Assembly (NCBI GenBank): GCA_017410745.1
Contig: JAFPPJ010000352.1
Coordinates: forward strand, 1-5,299
Length of the DNA: 5,299 nucleotides
Reading direction: 5' to 3'
Origin: Oscillospiraceae bacterium
Lineage (GTDB): Bacteria; Bacillota; Clostridia; Oscillospirales; Ruminococcaceae
Below are positions 4,164 through 5,299 of this stretch, one piece after another (positions within the stretch are counted from its first letter, which is position 1; the number at the start of each line of letters is the position of its first letter). The translations under genes were made by a program, and so were the position numbers. The notes beneath the pieces are model-generated. The model worked only from the letters and a program-made list of their open reading frames with translations, was not told where the DNA came from and ran no database searches.

Positions 4164-5299
4164 ATGAAGAAATATGATTTTGCCGCTATTGAACCTAAGT
4201 GGCAGAAATACTGGGAGGAACATGAAACATTCAAGACGGATGTATGGGACTTCAGCAAGCCTAAGTTCTATGCGCTCGATATGTTCCCCTACCCTTCCGG
4301 AGTGGGTCTCCATGCAGGCCATCCCGAGGGCTACACAGCAACCGATATAATATCACGCATGAAGCGTATGCAGGGCTATAATGTACTTCATCCCATGGGA
4401 TATGATTCCTTCGGCCTTCCTGCCGAGCAGTATGCGGTAACTACAGGAAATCATCCCAACGGCTTCACACAGAAGAATATCGAGACATTCTCCAAGCAGC
4501 TCAAAGAGCTTGGCTTTGACTATGACTGGTCAAAGATGGTGGCGACCTCCGATCCCGAATTCTACAAGTGGACTCAGTGGATATTCAAGCAGCTTTACCT
4601 TGACGGCTACGCTAAGTACATAGATATGCCCGTAAACTGGTGTGAGGAGCTTGGCACCGTTCTTTCAAACGACGAGGTCATTGACGGCAAATCAGAGCGC
4701 GGCGGCTATCCCGTTATAAGAAAGAACATGAAGCAGTGGGTAATAGACCAGCCTGCATTTGCAGAAAAGCTGCTCGAAGGGCTCGAAGAGATAGACTGGC
4801 CTGAGTCCACAAAGTCCATGCAGCGCAACTGGATAGGCAAGTCCACCGGTGTAGAGGTGGAATTCGATATCGTAGGCGGCGGGAAGTTCTCCATATTCAC
4901 CACATGTATCGAGACTATCTACGGCATCACCTTCATGGTACTCGCTCCCGACGGCGCTGTGACCGAAAGCCTCCTCGACCGCGTACAGAACAGAGAAGAG
5001 GTCGAAGCGTATATCGCTGAGACGAAGACCAAGAATGACATGGACCGCACCGAGCTCAACAAGACTAAATCCGGCTGCGAGCTCAAGGGCGTTACCTGCA
5101 TAAATCCCGTAAACGGCAAGGAAGTGCGTATATTCATCGGCGACTTCGTACTTGCAAGCTACGGCACGGGCGCTGTCATGGCTGTTCCCAGCCATGACCA
5201 GAGAGACTTTGAATACGCTGTGGCTCATAATATAGATATGATACAGGTAATCGACGGCAAGGATGAGCATATAGATGTCAGCGAAGCCGCTATGGAGAA
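4164..5299 (+). CDS. leuS: Leucyl-tRNA synthetase, N-terminal part (3' end outside the window)
   Basis: LeuRS is a class I synthetase that activates leucine with ATP, charges tRNA-Leu and hydrolyses mischarged products in its CP1 editing domain. The window holds 378 codons, somewhat under half of a typical protein of 800-880 residues. The N-terminus MKKYDFAAIEPKWQKYWEE is typical. PYPSGVGLHAGHPEGY at 43-58 contains the HIGH-class signature as HAGH (50-53). HPMGYDSFGLPAEQYA (76-91) and WTQWIFKQLY (136-145) are catalytic-domain blocks, and VNWCEELGTVLSNDEV (157-172) is the region before editing. Editing-domain markers are DWPESTKSMQRNWIG (211-225) and GTGAVMAVPSHDQRDFEYA (334-352), with the conserved editing Asp at D348. 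The threonine-rich editing motif, usually TTRPDT or close, reads TTCIET at 246-251: the flanking threonines are kept but the Arg is missing. The KMSKS loop and anticodon-binding part are beyond the edge. Confidence 0.97.
   Translation, partial: MKKYDFAAIEPKWQKYWEEHETFKTDVWDFSKPKFYALDMFPYPSGVGLHAGHPEGYTATDIISRMKRMQGYNVLHPMGYDSFGLPAEQYAVTTGNHPNGFTQKNIETFSKQLKELGFDYDWSKMVATSDPEFYKWTQWIFKQLYLDGYAKYIDMPVNWCEELGTVLSNDEVIDGKSERGGYPVIRKNMKQWVIDQPAFAEKLLEGLEEIDWPESTKSMQRNWIGKSTGVEVEFDIVGGGKFSIFTTCIETIYGITFMVLAPDGAVTESLLDRVQNREEVEAYIAETKTKNDMDRTELNKTKSGCELKGVTCINPVNGKEVRIFIGDFVLASYGTGAVMAVPSHDQRDFEYAVAHNIDMIQVIDGKDEHIDVSEAAME

Larger units (their letters stand above)
4114..4167 (+). other. Possible 17-codon upstream ORF overlapping the leuS start
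   Basis: An ATG at 4114 opens MNTTLSSGRALKEGQIK, whose TGA (4165-4167) overlaps the leuS ATG in an ATGA arrangement. The same junction type couples yhbY, nadD and yqeK. Two of its codons are for leucine (CTC at 4126, TTG at 4144), too few for a classical leucine attenuator. No Shine-Dalgarno sequence precedes 4114, so it may be chance. Confidence 0.15.

Noticed and set aside
4692..5270. 192-residue open frame on the - strand inside leuS
   Set aside because: It lies wholly opposite clear LeuRS coding sequence, has no ribosome binding site evidence or recognisable motif, and is explained by the codon pattern of the opposite strand.
1..5299. Defence system, prophage, insertion sequence or CRISPR array
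   Set aside because: Every long frame with support is a housekeeping gene or the one unknown membrane protein; no transposase, nuclease cassette, direct-repeat array or attachment site was seen.

Overview
The window reads as a chromosomal housekeeping block from a Gram-positive anaerobe of the class Clostridia, most likely a Ruminococcus-like member of the Oscillospiraceae. This is inferred from the conserved series yhbY-nadD-yqeK-rsfS-leuS, from AGGAG-type ribosome binding sites, from heavy use of ATA for isoleucine, and from the protein sequences themselves. No alignment could be run, so the genus is a guess.

All eight genes lie on the + strand and are tightly packed. From left to right: the 3' part of ftsY (SRP receptor GTPase; the gene begins before the window) with a long acidic C-terminal extension; rdgB (house-cleaning XTP/dITP diphosphatase); yhbY (CRM-domain ribosome-assembly RNA-binding protein); nadD (nicotinate-nucleotide adenylyltransferase); yqeK (HD-domain Ap4A hydrolase family); rsfS (ribosomal silencing factor); an unrecognised 324-residue protein with a disordered acidic N-terminal half and a hydrophobic C-terminal half; and the first 378 codons of leuS (leucyl-tRNA synthetase), which runs off the right edge. 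The yhbY/nadD and nadD/yqeK junctions are ATGA overlaps. The other gaps are 2 to 22 bases, except for 69 bases before leuS. No factor-independent terminator is visible, so the genes up to the unknown membrane protein look like one transcript. leuS may be read through or may have its own weak signals.

Most of the genes concern translation and nucleotide metabolism. FtsY delivers nascent membrane proteins to the translocon. YhbY and RsfS act on the large ribosomal subunit. LeuRS charges tRNA and NadD makes the NAD precursor. YqeK and RdgB remove unwanted nucleotides (Ap4A, ITP/XTP).

There is no mobile element, CRISPR array, phage gene or stable RNA gene here, and no clearly new multi-gene system. 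The parts that deserve a second look are the FtsY tail (acidic, ending in a basic aromatic patch), the unknown membrane protein between rsfS and leuS, an altered threonine-rich motif in the LeuRS editing domain, and the short leader before leuS, which holds a hairpin and a tiny ORF overlapping the leuS start.
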